A stretch of 64,000 nucleotides of DNA from Limnanthes douglasii subsp. nivea (lineage: Eukaryota > Streptophyta > Magnoliopsida > Brassicales > Limnanthaceae), in the NCBI GenBank assembly GCA_036936605.1, contig JAUPFV010000003.1, forward strand, positions 148,150,997-148,214,996. The letters are read 5' to 3'. Under the pieces are notes generated by a model, which was not told the DNA's origin, made no database searches, and was given only the letters and a program-made list of their open reading frames with translations. The number at the start of each line of letters is the position of its first letter. Within the stretch, counting starts at the first letter, position 1. Both the position numbers and the translations under genes were made by a program. Positions 46,261 to 55,825 of the stretch are shown here, piece after piece.

Positions 46261-47439
46261 AAAAATGATAAAACAAGAGATTTTTACCTTTTCTCTTGCT
46301 AGTAATTTTTTCAACCTTCTGTTTTCTGTCTTGAGATGGTATAATATGTCCAAAATGTTGATTTTAGATCTTTTTTCTATTGTCTTTTCAGGTTTCTTGA
46401 GATTTCTAAGAATCTGTTATGCTGTATTCACCTTTCTTGAAATAGGGGCATGAGTTGTATGTACTATCTTCTGTTTGTTCAGAGGATGAGTTTCTACCGG
46501 TAAAGTTCTCTTTCATGTTCTTGTACTGGTTTTCTTCGTTGTGTTGCAGTCTTTTTAGTTCTTGGAACTTTTTACATGGTTGAACTATGTATTGGTCGAG
46601 TGTTGTTTCGCTATCAATAGAATTTGTTGCAGCTGGTTCTTGTAATGTATCCTAATGCAAATCATCTTCATCTTCGTTGAGGTTTACTTGTTTAGATGCT
46701 ATTGGTGGAACAATATCATTTTCTTGAGGAGCATCATTATTTTCTTCTTGTATTTGGAATTCTCCTCCAAATTCTTCATCTTCATCTTCTTCTTTTGTTA
46801 GCTTTAATTCTTCTTCAAGAATCTATAAAATTGTTAAAATTTTATAGTAAAGATATATATATATACATATATATATAGGTAAAATGTGAAAGATTAATGA
46901 AAAACATATCGTAAATATACCTGTTCATTTGTTATGTTTTTTATGGCTTCAACCAAATCTAAATCTGTTTTGCGTTCAATACCCAACCATTTGAAGAATC
47001 TAGGTATCTTATCTTCAATTTCAATATCTTGACATAAAGTTGTGTGTTCCATGATGAATGACTATATATTAACAATACTTTAGATATCATTTATTGACTA
47101 AATATTATATATGAAATAGAACAAAAAAAATACTAACCAGTAAAAGGGCAACACATCCAACTACTCTTCCAGGTTTAGTTTCATGACAAGCTATGATTGA
47201 ATTCATCAAATTTTCCCGGATTGCTTCAGCCCAATTGTAGTTGTTTATTTTATCAAGATGTTCAACATAATACACCACATTTGAAGCTAGTACATCTCCA
47301 GATGTAAAGAAAAACAAGGTAGAACATGCTAGCAATATAAAGAGTATGACAATATCTTTTATTGCCTCTTGTCCAGATATTTTTACTGTTTTCTTTATTG
47401 CATCCGACCAACAAGAAAAACCATTTTTTAAAAAATGGA

Positions 47440-47730
47440 TAGTTGTGAAACCCTAGTAATTACATTCAGATATATGCGGAACCAATTGAAATGTGAAAGG
47501 GAATTTAAAACGATAGATGCGGAACCTATGTGGATGGTAAAAAGCTAGATGTGAAACCTGTATTAATCTTGATAGATGCATAACATGGTTTAATTTGAAA
47601 CAAGCCTAAAGTGATAGATGTGAAACCTATTTTAATGTGAAGCAGATTAAAGAGATAGATGCGTAACGCTATGAAAATTTTAAAGTAAATCAGAATTAGT
47701 AGATGAGAAATAACCTATGCAAATATTAAA
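47440..47730 (+). repeat. AGATGCGAAAC motif cluster 9 (about 8 copies)
   Basis: Copies include AGTTGTGAAACC, TATGCGGAACC, AGATGCGGAACC, AGATGTGAAACC, AGATGCATAAC and AGATGCGTAACG. The cluster lies between the two DUF1985-like exons. Confidence 0.85.
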
Positions 47731-48214
47731 ACAGTCCAAAAATGTGAGAACGATGGAATTGCGAACCTTTATAAGTTTGTTAGTGATTGGTCTTGCTCGT
47801 CTTTCATTAATTTTTCTTCGTCTACTAATTCTGAAAACTTAGGTTCAAAACTTTTGGCTTGAAGTGACATATTTTCATTCTCATGTTTTAACCAAAGATG
47901 ATCTTTATGTCATGGTTTGTAAGCTGTAAAAACTTATCCCCCAATTTAAATGTTTCTTGTTCGTCATCATATGTCATTGTTATCTGTTCAATTGCATCCC
48001 TGTGCTTTTTGTATGTAGTATTCTTTGTTCGAAGATCATAAGATGTTTTTAAAAGTGAGTAAAAGGGTGTCTTATTTGCTGATTCTATATGTTCTGGCCT
48101 TACTTTTGTCTCTTCTATCTGTTTTAACAATATAAAGAGGCCGGACCTATAGAAACATGTTTTTGGTGTCATTTTACATGTAAAAACAATAATAGAGATA
48201 AATATATCAGTTGT

Positions 48215-48610
48215 GATAGATGCAAAAATTATGGAAGTTAGATAAGTGATAGATACGAAATCTATGTAAATGTCAATGCACTAAGACACTAATAAATGTA
48301 AAACCTAAGGAGATCTATAATCAAGAAATCTGCTGGATGCGAAACCTAAAGAGATCTATAATAGAAAAATTTGCTAGATGCGAAACGTATGTCAAATGTT
48401 AAGCAGTACAGACGATAGCTGTGAAACTCTATAAAAACCTGCAAATATGGGGGGGAAGATGATAGTTGCGAAACCTATATAAATATTAATGCACATAAAG
48501 ACTGATAGATGCGAAACCTAAGGAAATCTACAACCAGAAAACACAAGTAGATGCGAAACCTATATAAAAAACCCGCAATTACCCGAATACTATATGCGAA
48601 ATCTATACAA
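48215..48610 (+). repeat. AGATGCGAAAC motif cluster 10 (about 10 copies)
   Basis: The cluster is upstream of the first recognised ULP-like exon. GCTAGATGCGAAAC and GATAGATGCGAAACCTA are the best copies. Spacing is 30-60 bp. Confidence 0.85.
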
Positions 48611-48700
48611 ATGTCACAAAAGCATGTATGAATTTCAGTAACATTTAGTAGGGCTTTCTATAATGGAAATTATATTTTGATTAAGAAGTTTCTACAGCGT

Positions 48701-48728
48701 CTCGTGTCTCACTTTGACGAGACACGAG
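48701..48728. repeat. Short perfect hairpin
   Basis: CTCGTGTCTC and GAGACACGAG form 10-bp arms around an 8-nt loop. It lies upstream of the ULP-like gene. Function unknown. Confidence 0.8.
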
Positions 48729-48779
48729 TAAGCAGTGTTTATCACTGAAAAACAAACTGGAAACAATGTTTTTGAACCC

Positions 48780-49090
48780 TAGATTTCAGTAATCGTAATC
48801 GTAATCGTGATCGAACTGAATAATCGTAATCGTAACAGTATAAAACTTAGTGCTTCACCGTTGTTTGTCGTTGTTGATACTCTGATACTCTAGCCAGAGT
48901 CTTAATCGGAGTTGATACTCTGATTGGAGTCGAACGAACTGTGTTTTTGAATTCGTCGGAGTCGTAATCGGACTATGGTTTTTGAATTCGTCAGATTCAA
49001 TCGTAGTAGTTATCGTTGTTGATTCGCCGGAGTCGTTATCGTTGTTGATTCGCTGGAGTCAATCAGAGTAGGTAGTTGAATTCGATATCG
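48780..49090. repeat. Degenerate short repeats (AATCGT, GTTGTTGATTCGC)
   Basis: Repeated AATCGTAATCGT at 48787-48835, then GGAGTCGTAATCG and GTTATCGTTGTTGATTCGC type repeats to about 49070. This is probably the leader region of the ULP-like gene. Confidence 0.7.
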
Positions 49091-49429
49091 GTGTCGATAC
49101 CGGAGTGAGGATAGGGAGATAGAGGAAGTTAGAGAAAGAGGGGAAATTCGAAAGGGAGAGGGAGAAATTACAAGTGTTCAAAAACGGGTCTTTATATCAA
49201 TGATATTTTTGGAAAGAAATTTGTGAATTATTTTGGGCCTTTATAGGTAATAGGTTTGTAAAATGGATATTCATTGGTATGTCTTCCTTAAAATTATGTA
49301 TTAGAATAAATAATTATCATAAATTAACATAATATACTATTTTCATAAATTTAAATAATAAAATTTAAATAAATAATTAATATAAAATAATACATGATAT
49401 ATTATCTATTTAATAAGAAAACCTAATAA

Positions 49430-49800
49430 ATTCCGGCGTCCCAATCAAACAAACCAAATCTCTATTTGTAGATCTAAAAAAATTATAAATCATGGAATAT
49501 TTTTTTACTTACCTAAATGTTCCAAAAATGGTTTCGAAAAAATATATATAAAAAATAACTCAAAAAATTTTGGAGCCCGAATCAAACAAACGAATTGTCT
49601 ATTTATAGATCTCAAAAAATTATAAATCATGGTATAATTTTTTTAACTTAATAAAATATTCCGAAAATCATTTTGATACTACTAAACAAATAAATAAAAC
49701 TAAAAAAATCCGTGTTCAAATCAAACAAACCAAGTCTCTACTTTATAGATATCAAAAAGATAAAATAAAAAATTGTATAATTTTTATATTAATTTAACTA
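49430..49800. repeat. Three imperfect tandem copies of a unit of about 138 bp
   Basis: AATCAAACAAAC recurs at 49443, 49580 and 49719. Each unit then has CTCTATTT(G/A)TAGATCT and AAAATTATAAATCATGG-like sequence. It lies just outside the presumed right end of the MULE. No gene. Confidence 0.8.
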
Positions 49801-49965
49801 ACAATTTTTTCTATATAAGTTTTATAAAAAAACAACACCTCTCAATTGGTGTTAAGAGAGATATTTCATCTTTTTTAACCTCATTTCATCTTTTAAAGCC
49901 ACGTTATTAAAGATTATGCACCGCAGCATATCAAAAATACACATTTGTTAATCGAAATTTTCAGT

Positions 49966-50087
49966 ACTGCATATGTTCTAATAGAACTCTTATAAAATTA
50001 TAGACGACTCTTTAAACCCCACCACTACTGCATATGTTCTAATAGAACTCTTATAAAATTATAGACGACTCTTTAAACCATACCACT
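49966..50087. repeat. 61-bp tandem duplication
   Basis: ACTGCATATGTTCTAATAGA and the following 40 bp are repeated at 49966 and 50027 with very few differences, so the duplication is recent. Confidence 0.92.
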
Positions 50088-50621
50088 ATAGTACGTTCGA
50101 TATGAAAAATTAAATTTTATTATTTTCGCAACAATTTTATTTTGGAAAAAAATGTTATCTGTTAGGAAGTTCACAATCTTAATTTTTTAATCTTGGGTTG
50201 GTTCTTATAATGTTTAGTTTAAAAGTTTTCTCATGATTTGACTCAACATTTTTATAAATTTAATAGTGTTCCAGTGGAGTGATCCATGGTCCGCATTGAT
50301 GCTAGAATACTTATTTAAAATTTTACTTCTAAATATTTTCGTTCGAATTTAATACCGATTTTCAAAATTTTACCTTCTTCGAAGTGATGCACTTCGGCAT
50401 CCTTCTATGGTATCACAAAACTAAAGGGTTCTTTCGGATCAACCATCTCGACCTCCACAAAGAGTCCCGAAAACTGCTAATTCTTCTATGGATTAGATTT
50501 TTTTTTTATATATTTACGCTTAATCTTTCTTTCACATTTTTTAGCTCCAATGATGCAACATAACATTCATCTGTAATTTTTTGGTTACTCTGGACAACAA
50601 TCACCATGTACCTTACCCATA

Positions 50622-50715
50622 TAGGCGGAGCTAGTAGGGAGCTAGAAGCCCATTCTTTTATGTATATAATATATTTAGTATTAAGTAATAACAAATAGAC
50701 TTTAATCTAGTTGAA

Positions 50716-50751
<36 letters not shown>

Positions 50752-50938
50752 CTTTGGTCATTGTAAACACGATTCAAAAGATCACTTTAAAAATTCCCGA
50801 AACGTTTATTTCTCTATCATAATAAAAAAAAATCTTCTATGATTGTCACCATAGCAAATCCAAATACATTCTAAATAGTTTAATAACCATGAGGTCTAGG
50901 ACACCGCAGTGTTTTGGTCCTAGCTACGCCACTGATCC
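50622..50938. mobile_element. Candidate small DNA-transposon insertion in E1
   Basis: Removing about 315 bp restores the order of the protease segment (LKYIVG, then WVRYMVIVVQS). The insert's ends are near-inverted: AGGCGGAGCTAGT on the left and, reversed, AGTGGCGTAGCTAGG on the right. It contains an AT tract (50719-50750). It resembles non-autonomous hAT-like ends, but I could not find an exact target duplication. Confidence 0.45.
50719..50750. repeat. AT microsatellite
   Basis: An uninterrupted (AT)n run of about 30 bp. Confidence 0.95.
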
Positions 50939-51540
50939 TACAATGTATTTCAGGCACAGGTGGATAGTGGAAGCTATTGCATGTATCGATCGAGCCAATA
51001 GCTTGCACCACGTGGTGGGTCAGGATCCAGAAACTCATTGGTCAAATCACACACAATCGTCTATTGGGTGACATTTACCATATTATAATTTTTCATATTT
51101 GGAAATTCCATATGAGTCCCCGATCTATCTTCCCCGACAGATCCGATCCATCACCAAAAGTACTATGAGCCCTAATATTATTCCTCACGTACTGTAACAA
51201 CTTGCCATTATCGATCAAAATCTGGATCTCAGCCTTAATACTATGAAATATCTCGCCCACAGAGCGAAGTCATTATGGTAATTGTAGAACTTACCACTAA
51301 GATCCTCTCGAGGCTTAGTCATCTGGAGAGGGGGCCTAAACTGTACTTGGACCTTAGCCTTCTGGTAGATCCATGCCATATTCTCAGTAAATTTTGTAAA
51401 ATTCTCATACCTCATCCACTTGCTCATTCGGTCATCTTGACCTCTGCCCCATAACCAGTTGTTGGTACACAACTGGAATCTCCCCCGAATGTAGTAACCC
51501 AACTTGTGGCCCACGAGCGATAGTATAGACTTGTTACTGC

Positions 51541-51991
51541 TGATGTGGATAATAATTGCCTGAGGGTAGGCTAGTAATTTCAAGTGGAGTTTCAAGGTGG
51601 TGTATGGGTGTTTAACGGTGGTGTATGGAGTAGAGAGATGATTAAGCAGCTTGGTAGCAGTTAATTCTCATTACCCATAGTTAATGCTGGTGGTTGGGTA
51701 TTTATAGTATGATGTTTGGGCCCTTATGGGCTTTCGGGTCATGTTTAATGGACCCGGGTCATGTTTAAAGACCCATGAGTTCTAAGCAGGAGGGCAGGTA
51801 GCTTAGTCAGGAAGTGTTTAGGTTTTTTAGTACTTTAGTCATAGTTCGAACAACCTTAAGGTTACAGTGTTCAAAGTGATCTGTCCGGTCCAAATGATCT
51901 GTCCGGTTTATGTCCTTGTAATCTGTCCGGTATTCGGAGAGACTTAGACTGATTTGCCCTTCCGGGAAGTATGCTGAATTCGGACTCATCA
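51541..51991 (-). repeat. Element D 3' LTR (451 bp)
   Basis: It runs TGATGTGG to CTCATCA. The TATA box on the minus strand is at 51699-51706. It contains three CTGTCCGGT motifs (about 51880-51930) and one and a half of the 21-bp direct repeats. Confidence 0.96.
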
Positions 51992-52320
51992 TGAGCCCCT
52001 TTTTTAGGTGTTTGAGCAAGTGTCCTTGTCAAAGAACTGAAAAACAGTCCGATGAATGAAGTGGTTCTTAATTCGGACAGAACAGTGGGTATACCCGGAC
52101 AGGTTAAGCTTTACGAATCCCAAACGGTTTTTGCCAGAGTTAGTGGGACACGTGTCGCTTTCTGATTGGCCACTCCAGCCGTTTTTTCACCTTGAATTTT
52201 GCACCACCTTCTTTAACAAGTAACCTCTTTAATTGCTAATAGTGACATCAGCGCCGTCTTTTAATCATTACCCAACTTTTTGGATTCTCCTAGGAATCAA
52301 CTCCTTTTTTTCAAATCTAT

Positions 52321-52327
52321 TATAAAT
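52321..52327 (+). promoter_or_regulatory. TATA box of the element D antisense gene
   Basis: TATAAAT lies 102 bp before the ATG at 52429 and is followed by a CT-rich leader (TCTCTCTC). It matches the site in B. Confidence 0.6.
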
Positions 52328-52428
52328 TCACATTCATTTTTCACTGTATTACTATCTCTCTCAAATCTTACTCTGCAATTTTACTCAGAGCTTTCTCTCT
52401 CTAGAACAAAAATTCCCTTGGTTGTTTT

Positions 52429-55358
52429 ATGTTTACAGCAAGAACAGCATTGATCAAAGGTGGTTGGCTCAACCTTTCAGAGTTGGAGAAAGCGCAGAAG
52501 GTCGAAAAAGAAAAGCGAATAGCAGCAGGGCTACCATCATCACCAGTTGATAGACCGGTTGCTTCTGTTACAGAATCAGATCGAGGCTCATCCTCCTCCA
52601 AAGGTACCAAGCCCAAAAAGCTCTTTCAATCCACCCTTTCTCCCATAGTATCTGGTTCCTCAGTTCAGGAGTCAATACCTACTGTTGAACCAGGAGTCAC
52701 CGCTACAAGCGTTAGGAAAACCTCACCTTTTATAGCTATGAGGTCTGATTCTGACCACTCCCCGGAGAAGCTAGTCGTTAAGAGGCCTAGCCGGTTAGTC
52801 AAAGGACTAACCTCGAAGAATACTCCCTCGAAATCGGGGGCAAAAAATAGTGACTCTAGGTCTGGAGTGCCCTTTAGAGCTCCCCGGGAGAGGCCGTCCG
52901 GTCCGGAGGCCAGCAGCCCAGTACCCCCTAGAGAATCTTCTGCCTCAGAAACCCAACTTGAGGTGAGAAGTCAGATGAATACGGGCAGTCAGCAGTCCGA
53001 AGGGCAGGCTATGCCAAGCTTCAATCCTCCCCGAACCACTTCCACCGAAGTCCCTCCAACAATTATGGAGGAGAGAATGGAGGACTCTACTGAAGAGGTC
53101 CCCTTTGAGTCTGAGTCCTCCGGACAGGCTGATACCACTGCTGTTGCTGCCAAAAAGGGCAAAGAAAATTTGTATCTGAGGCATCCAAACCTGCCGGAGT
53201 GCCTTGAGGGGAGAGTGGGGCCGTGCTTCCACAAAGTCGAGTTTAAGTACCTCTTGGCCTTGCATAAGACCAAGTATGCATTCATCCATACCTCTGATCT
53301 GGGTAGAATGCGCACCAAATGGGGGATCCCTGAAAACGTGAAGATAAGGATCCCCATTAATCCGGAGACCCCAATGGACTGTAAACGAAACGAGATAGTC
53401 TTCTTTACGGAGCTATTTAACTGGGGACTCAGGTTCCCACTAGACCCGGAGATCGTGCGCTACTTCCACCTGGTCAAGCTCTGCCCAACACAGCTAAGTC
53501 CCAATGGATGGTTCACTTTGATGTCATGTATCATGGCGTCTAGGTTATCTGGGATTCCTCTTCCTATGGAAGAGTTCGCAGCAGTGGCCAACCTGTGCAA
53601 GCATCATCAGTTCCCTTTCTATCATTTTAACATGGGAAACGATCTCAAGGCTGTTGATGATCTCCTGGAGTCGGAGAGCAAATGGAGGAGCCAATTTTTG
53701 TTTGTCAGTGGCTCATGGGAAAACGGAAAGAAAATCAAGGCCGGAGAGAACCCAAGCCTCCTCAGGACTAGGTGGAGGAGTGACCGTAAGTTCCTTAACT
53801 TGAGTCTCTGTCCGTTTTTCTCTTTTTCTTTAAGTTAAGTTTATATTAACCAATTTCTCTTCTGTTCTATTAGAGCTGCCAAAGGAGTTCGGGGACTACC
53901 TGAAGGCCGGACAGACTACCTGTGGCAAAATCAATGCTTGGGCCGCAGAGAATTGGGAGAATCGATTCCACAAGGCCTTCACCCCGGGGAATCTAGCTAG
54001 ATCTCACCTGTGGAACACCACATGTCAGAGAGACCTAACTTGGGATGAGCTCACCACCCAGCCTGATGAAGACACTGTGCTGAGAAGGTCCCACGAACTG
54101 GATGGGACACTCTACCTGCCTGCCCGGGCCAAAGCCCCAAGCAAAATGAAGGGCAGAAGAAAAGGCAAGAAGGTGGCAGGTGATGCTGAGAAGGATACCC
54201 CAACAGATCCAGAGGGGCCAGCCCAAGTTCAAATTGATGCAACCCTCTTGCAAGTGGTGGAGCAGGAGACCGAGAGGCAGGAAGTAGATCTTCCAAAACC
54301 TCCAAGGGCTCCCAAGAGGACTCGCAAGCAAGCAAGTGAAAGTGCTGACCGGGTAGTTAAGAAGAAGAAGAAGACTTCACAAGGAGATGAGCTCGCTCTC
54401 CGGGATCTGAAGCCCTCTTTTCCCACTGGCCCTTCAGACCCAACGCTGGCCGAAGAGATCCCCAGAGAGTTTCACACTGATGAAGTCGAGGGGGGAGAGC
54501 TCAACTTGGATGAAGTGGACATCACCGGTCTGGGCGGGCTTGGTGAATATTTCCTTGGCCTGCCCAGAGACGAGTTCGCAGGGCCCTACATCCCTCCGAG
54601 CAGCTCCAATACGGTCAACTTTAACGGTAAGACTTTCATGGTTTCTAGTGAGAAGGACACTATTGCCCATTCCCTGCTTAGTAATGTGCAGCCAGTTCTT
54701 ACACTGGAAAGACAAGTCCGGAGCCAAGCAGACACCATTAAAGATCTCAATTCTGAGAAGGATAAGCTGTCCGAAGACCTCTGCATTGCTACTACCAATG
54801 CTGATTTACTTAAGGAAGCACACGAGGAGCTGAAGAGGAGTCATGATGAGAGCAACACAAAAGTTGCCACCCTAGAGCAGACCATAAAAGATCTCCAGGA
54901 GAAGTTGTCTGGTATGGAGAAAGATCTCACGGTCTCACGGGGATAGACCACTGCAAAGGAGAAGCTCATCACCAACATGACCACTGACAAGATTGCTTTG
55001 GAAAATGCAGTGACTCAGGCTGCTGAAGAGAAGATCAAGGACCAGGGAGATGATACAAAGCGAAGAGCTAATGATTCAAAGGGTGAAGTCTGATATGGTT
55101 CTCCTTTTTCACGAAAAATTCCCGAAGAGGAGACTGGGGGACTTATGGCTCTATGTGGATGATGATGACCTTCCATATTATACTATGGTTGATGAGGGAT
55201 TTTCCGGTGAGTCCTCTTCTGATAATGAAGAGAAAACCGGAGAGAGCCCAGGTGAAGAGGAGAATGATCCCAAGGGCAAAAAAGTGGTCGAAGGGGGGAG
55301 CGACATCAAAGGCAAGAAAGTAGACGAGGGTGAGCCATCTTCAAAGGCTCAACCTTAA
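52429..55358 (+). pseudogene. Element D antisense gene (aORF), two exons, broken near the end
   Basis: Exon 1 is 52429-53785 and is fully open (452 codons plus one base). The intron is 53786-53873 (GTAAGT...TTAG). Exon 2 begins 53874 (QLPKEFGDYLKAGQ). Exon 1 holds the N-terminal MFTARTALIKGGWLN, a Ser/Pro-rich region, then the Transposase_28-like domain (about residues 265-445: PENVKIRIPI, NWGLRFPLDPE, QLSPNGW, SGIPLPMEEF). Exon 2 holds RSHLWNTT, a basic segment (KKKKKTS), DEFAGPYIPPSSSN and a coiled coil. A TAG at 54944-54946 (Glu in B) and a deletion or frameshift near 55040 break it; the acidic C-terminus continues to 55358. The high identity to B in coding but also in splice sites supports a real gene. 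Confidence 0.87.
53786..53873 (+). other. Intron of the element D antisense gene
   Basis: GACC|GTAAGTTCC to TTCTATTAG|AGCTGCC, 88 bp, pyrimidine-rich end, phase 1, at the same codon as the intron in B. Confidence 0.82.
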
Positions 55359-55825
55359 TTTATGGTGTACTTTATTTATCCTTTACTCAAACTAAATTCC
55401 TTGGAAGGCCAAGGCACTATTTTTGTTGTGGTGTCCGGTTTTATTCGGACAGATTTTTTGTACTGTGCCCTAACTTGTTCAAAAAGTCCTTGGAAGGCCA
55501 AGGCAATTTTAAGTTGTTGAATGAATGTTTCTATTTTGCTCAACCATCATCTTCTTTCATTATTTGTTTTAGTTTAGATAGCTGGAATTTAAGTAGCTTT
55601 GAGTTATTGCATTGTGAGAGTGTTAAGATTCTCCGGCTAGAGTTTAAATAGCCCTTAGACCTTTTAGTCCGGGTAGTATGACAAGAGATAGAATTTTGAA
55701 AATACTTAGAAAATTTTGAAGAAGGCATCAAAGTTTATTGAAAGCTCTCCGTGCCACCGAAGAGGGGAATGTATGCCCCCAAATATTTACATGGATGTCT
55801 AAACAAGTAAATATTTACACAAGTG
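55359..55825. repeat. Element D convergent 3' region with paired palindromes
   Basis: CCTTGGAAGGCCAAGG is exact at 55399-55414 and 55488-55503. The conserved AAATATTTAC segments are near 55780-55820. No gene. Confidence 0.78.

Larger units (their letters stand above)
42925..48172 (-). pseudogene. ULP (C48 protease)-like gene of the MULE, multi-exon, probably decayed
   Basis: N-terminal exons: 48172-47888 (ends FKLGDKFLQLTNHDIKIIFG, as in plant DUF1985-type domains) and 47335-47105 (LDKINNYNWAEAI). A further piece at 47053-46920 reads KIPRFFKWLGIERKTDLD. An acidic linker with repeats of GVEKQVDAT(V/I)NSD spans 45451-44792. The protease end is 43425-43256 (NHWTLFVIDVEHEKAVNLNSI, holding the catalytic His) and 43200-42925 (SLDCGVMVC, the catalytic Cys). 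The usual catalytic Asp of the DS motif is Asn here. Such proteins cleave SUMO-like modifiers in other cases; activity here is doubtful. Exon borders between the listed parts are not resolved. All gaps carry the AGATGCGAAAC motif. Confidence 0.65.
27600..49200. mobile_element. Large decayed MULE with ULP-like cargo, split by element C
   Basis: The transposase is on the plus strand (28.3-30.76 kb) and the ULP-protease-like gene on the minus strand (42.9-48.2 kb). Both sides share the dispersed AGATGCGAAAC motif and a roughly 480-bp repeat, so I treat them as one element interrupted by C (about 32.28-41.64 kb). MULEs carrying ULP-like genes are known (KAONASHI-type elements in Arabidopsis). The ends are AT-rich and I cannot confirm terminal inverted repeats or a 9-bp target duplication, so the limits are approximate. 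Two separate MULE fragments remain possible. Confidence 0.6.
50400..51540 (-). pseudogene. gag: E1: degraded Tat-type gag-protease fragment
   Basis: On the minus strand, 51540-51240 gives ARPPLQMTKPRED-like sequence followed by FYNYHNDFA, the zinc-knuckle region with its first Cys changed to Tyr. Then come ILIDNGKLLQYVR (near 51210), SIHAIASTIHLCLKYIVG (near 50990-50930, matching the end of the protease in A, B and D) and, after a 300-bp insert, VQSNQKITDECYVAS (near 50590). Pol is missing beyond about 50400. It is older than element D, which is inserted in it. Confidence 0.75.

Noticed and set aside
27585..49430. Terminal inverted repeats of the MULE in AT-rich DNA near 27.6 and 49.35 kb
   Set aside because: Both stretches are almost pure A/T, so the partial match may be chance; no 9-bp target duplication could be placed.
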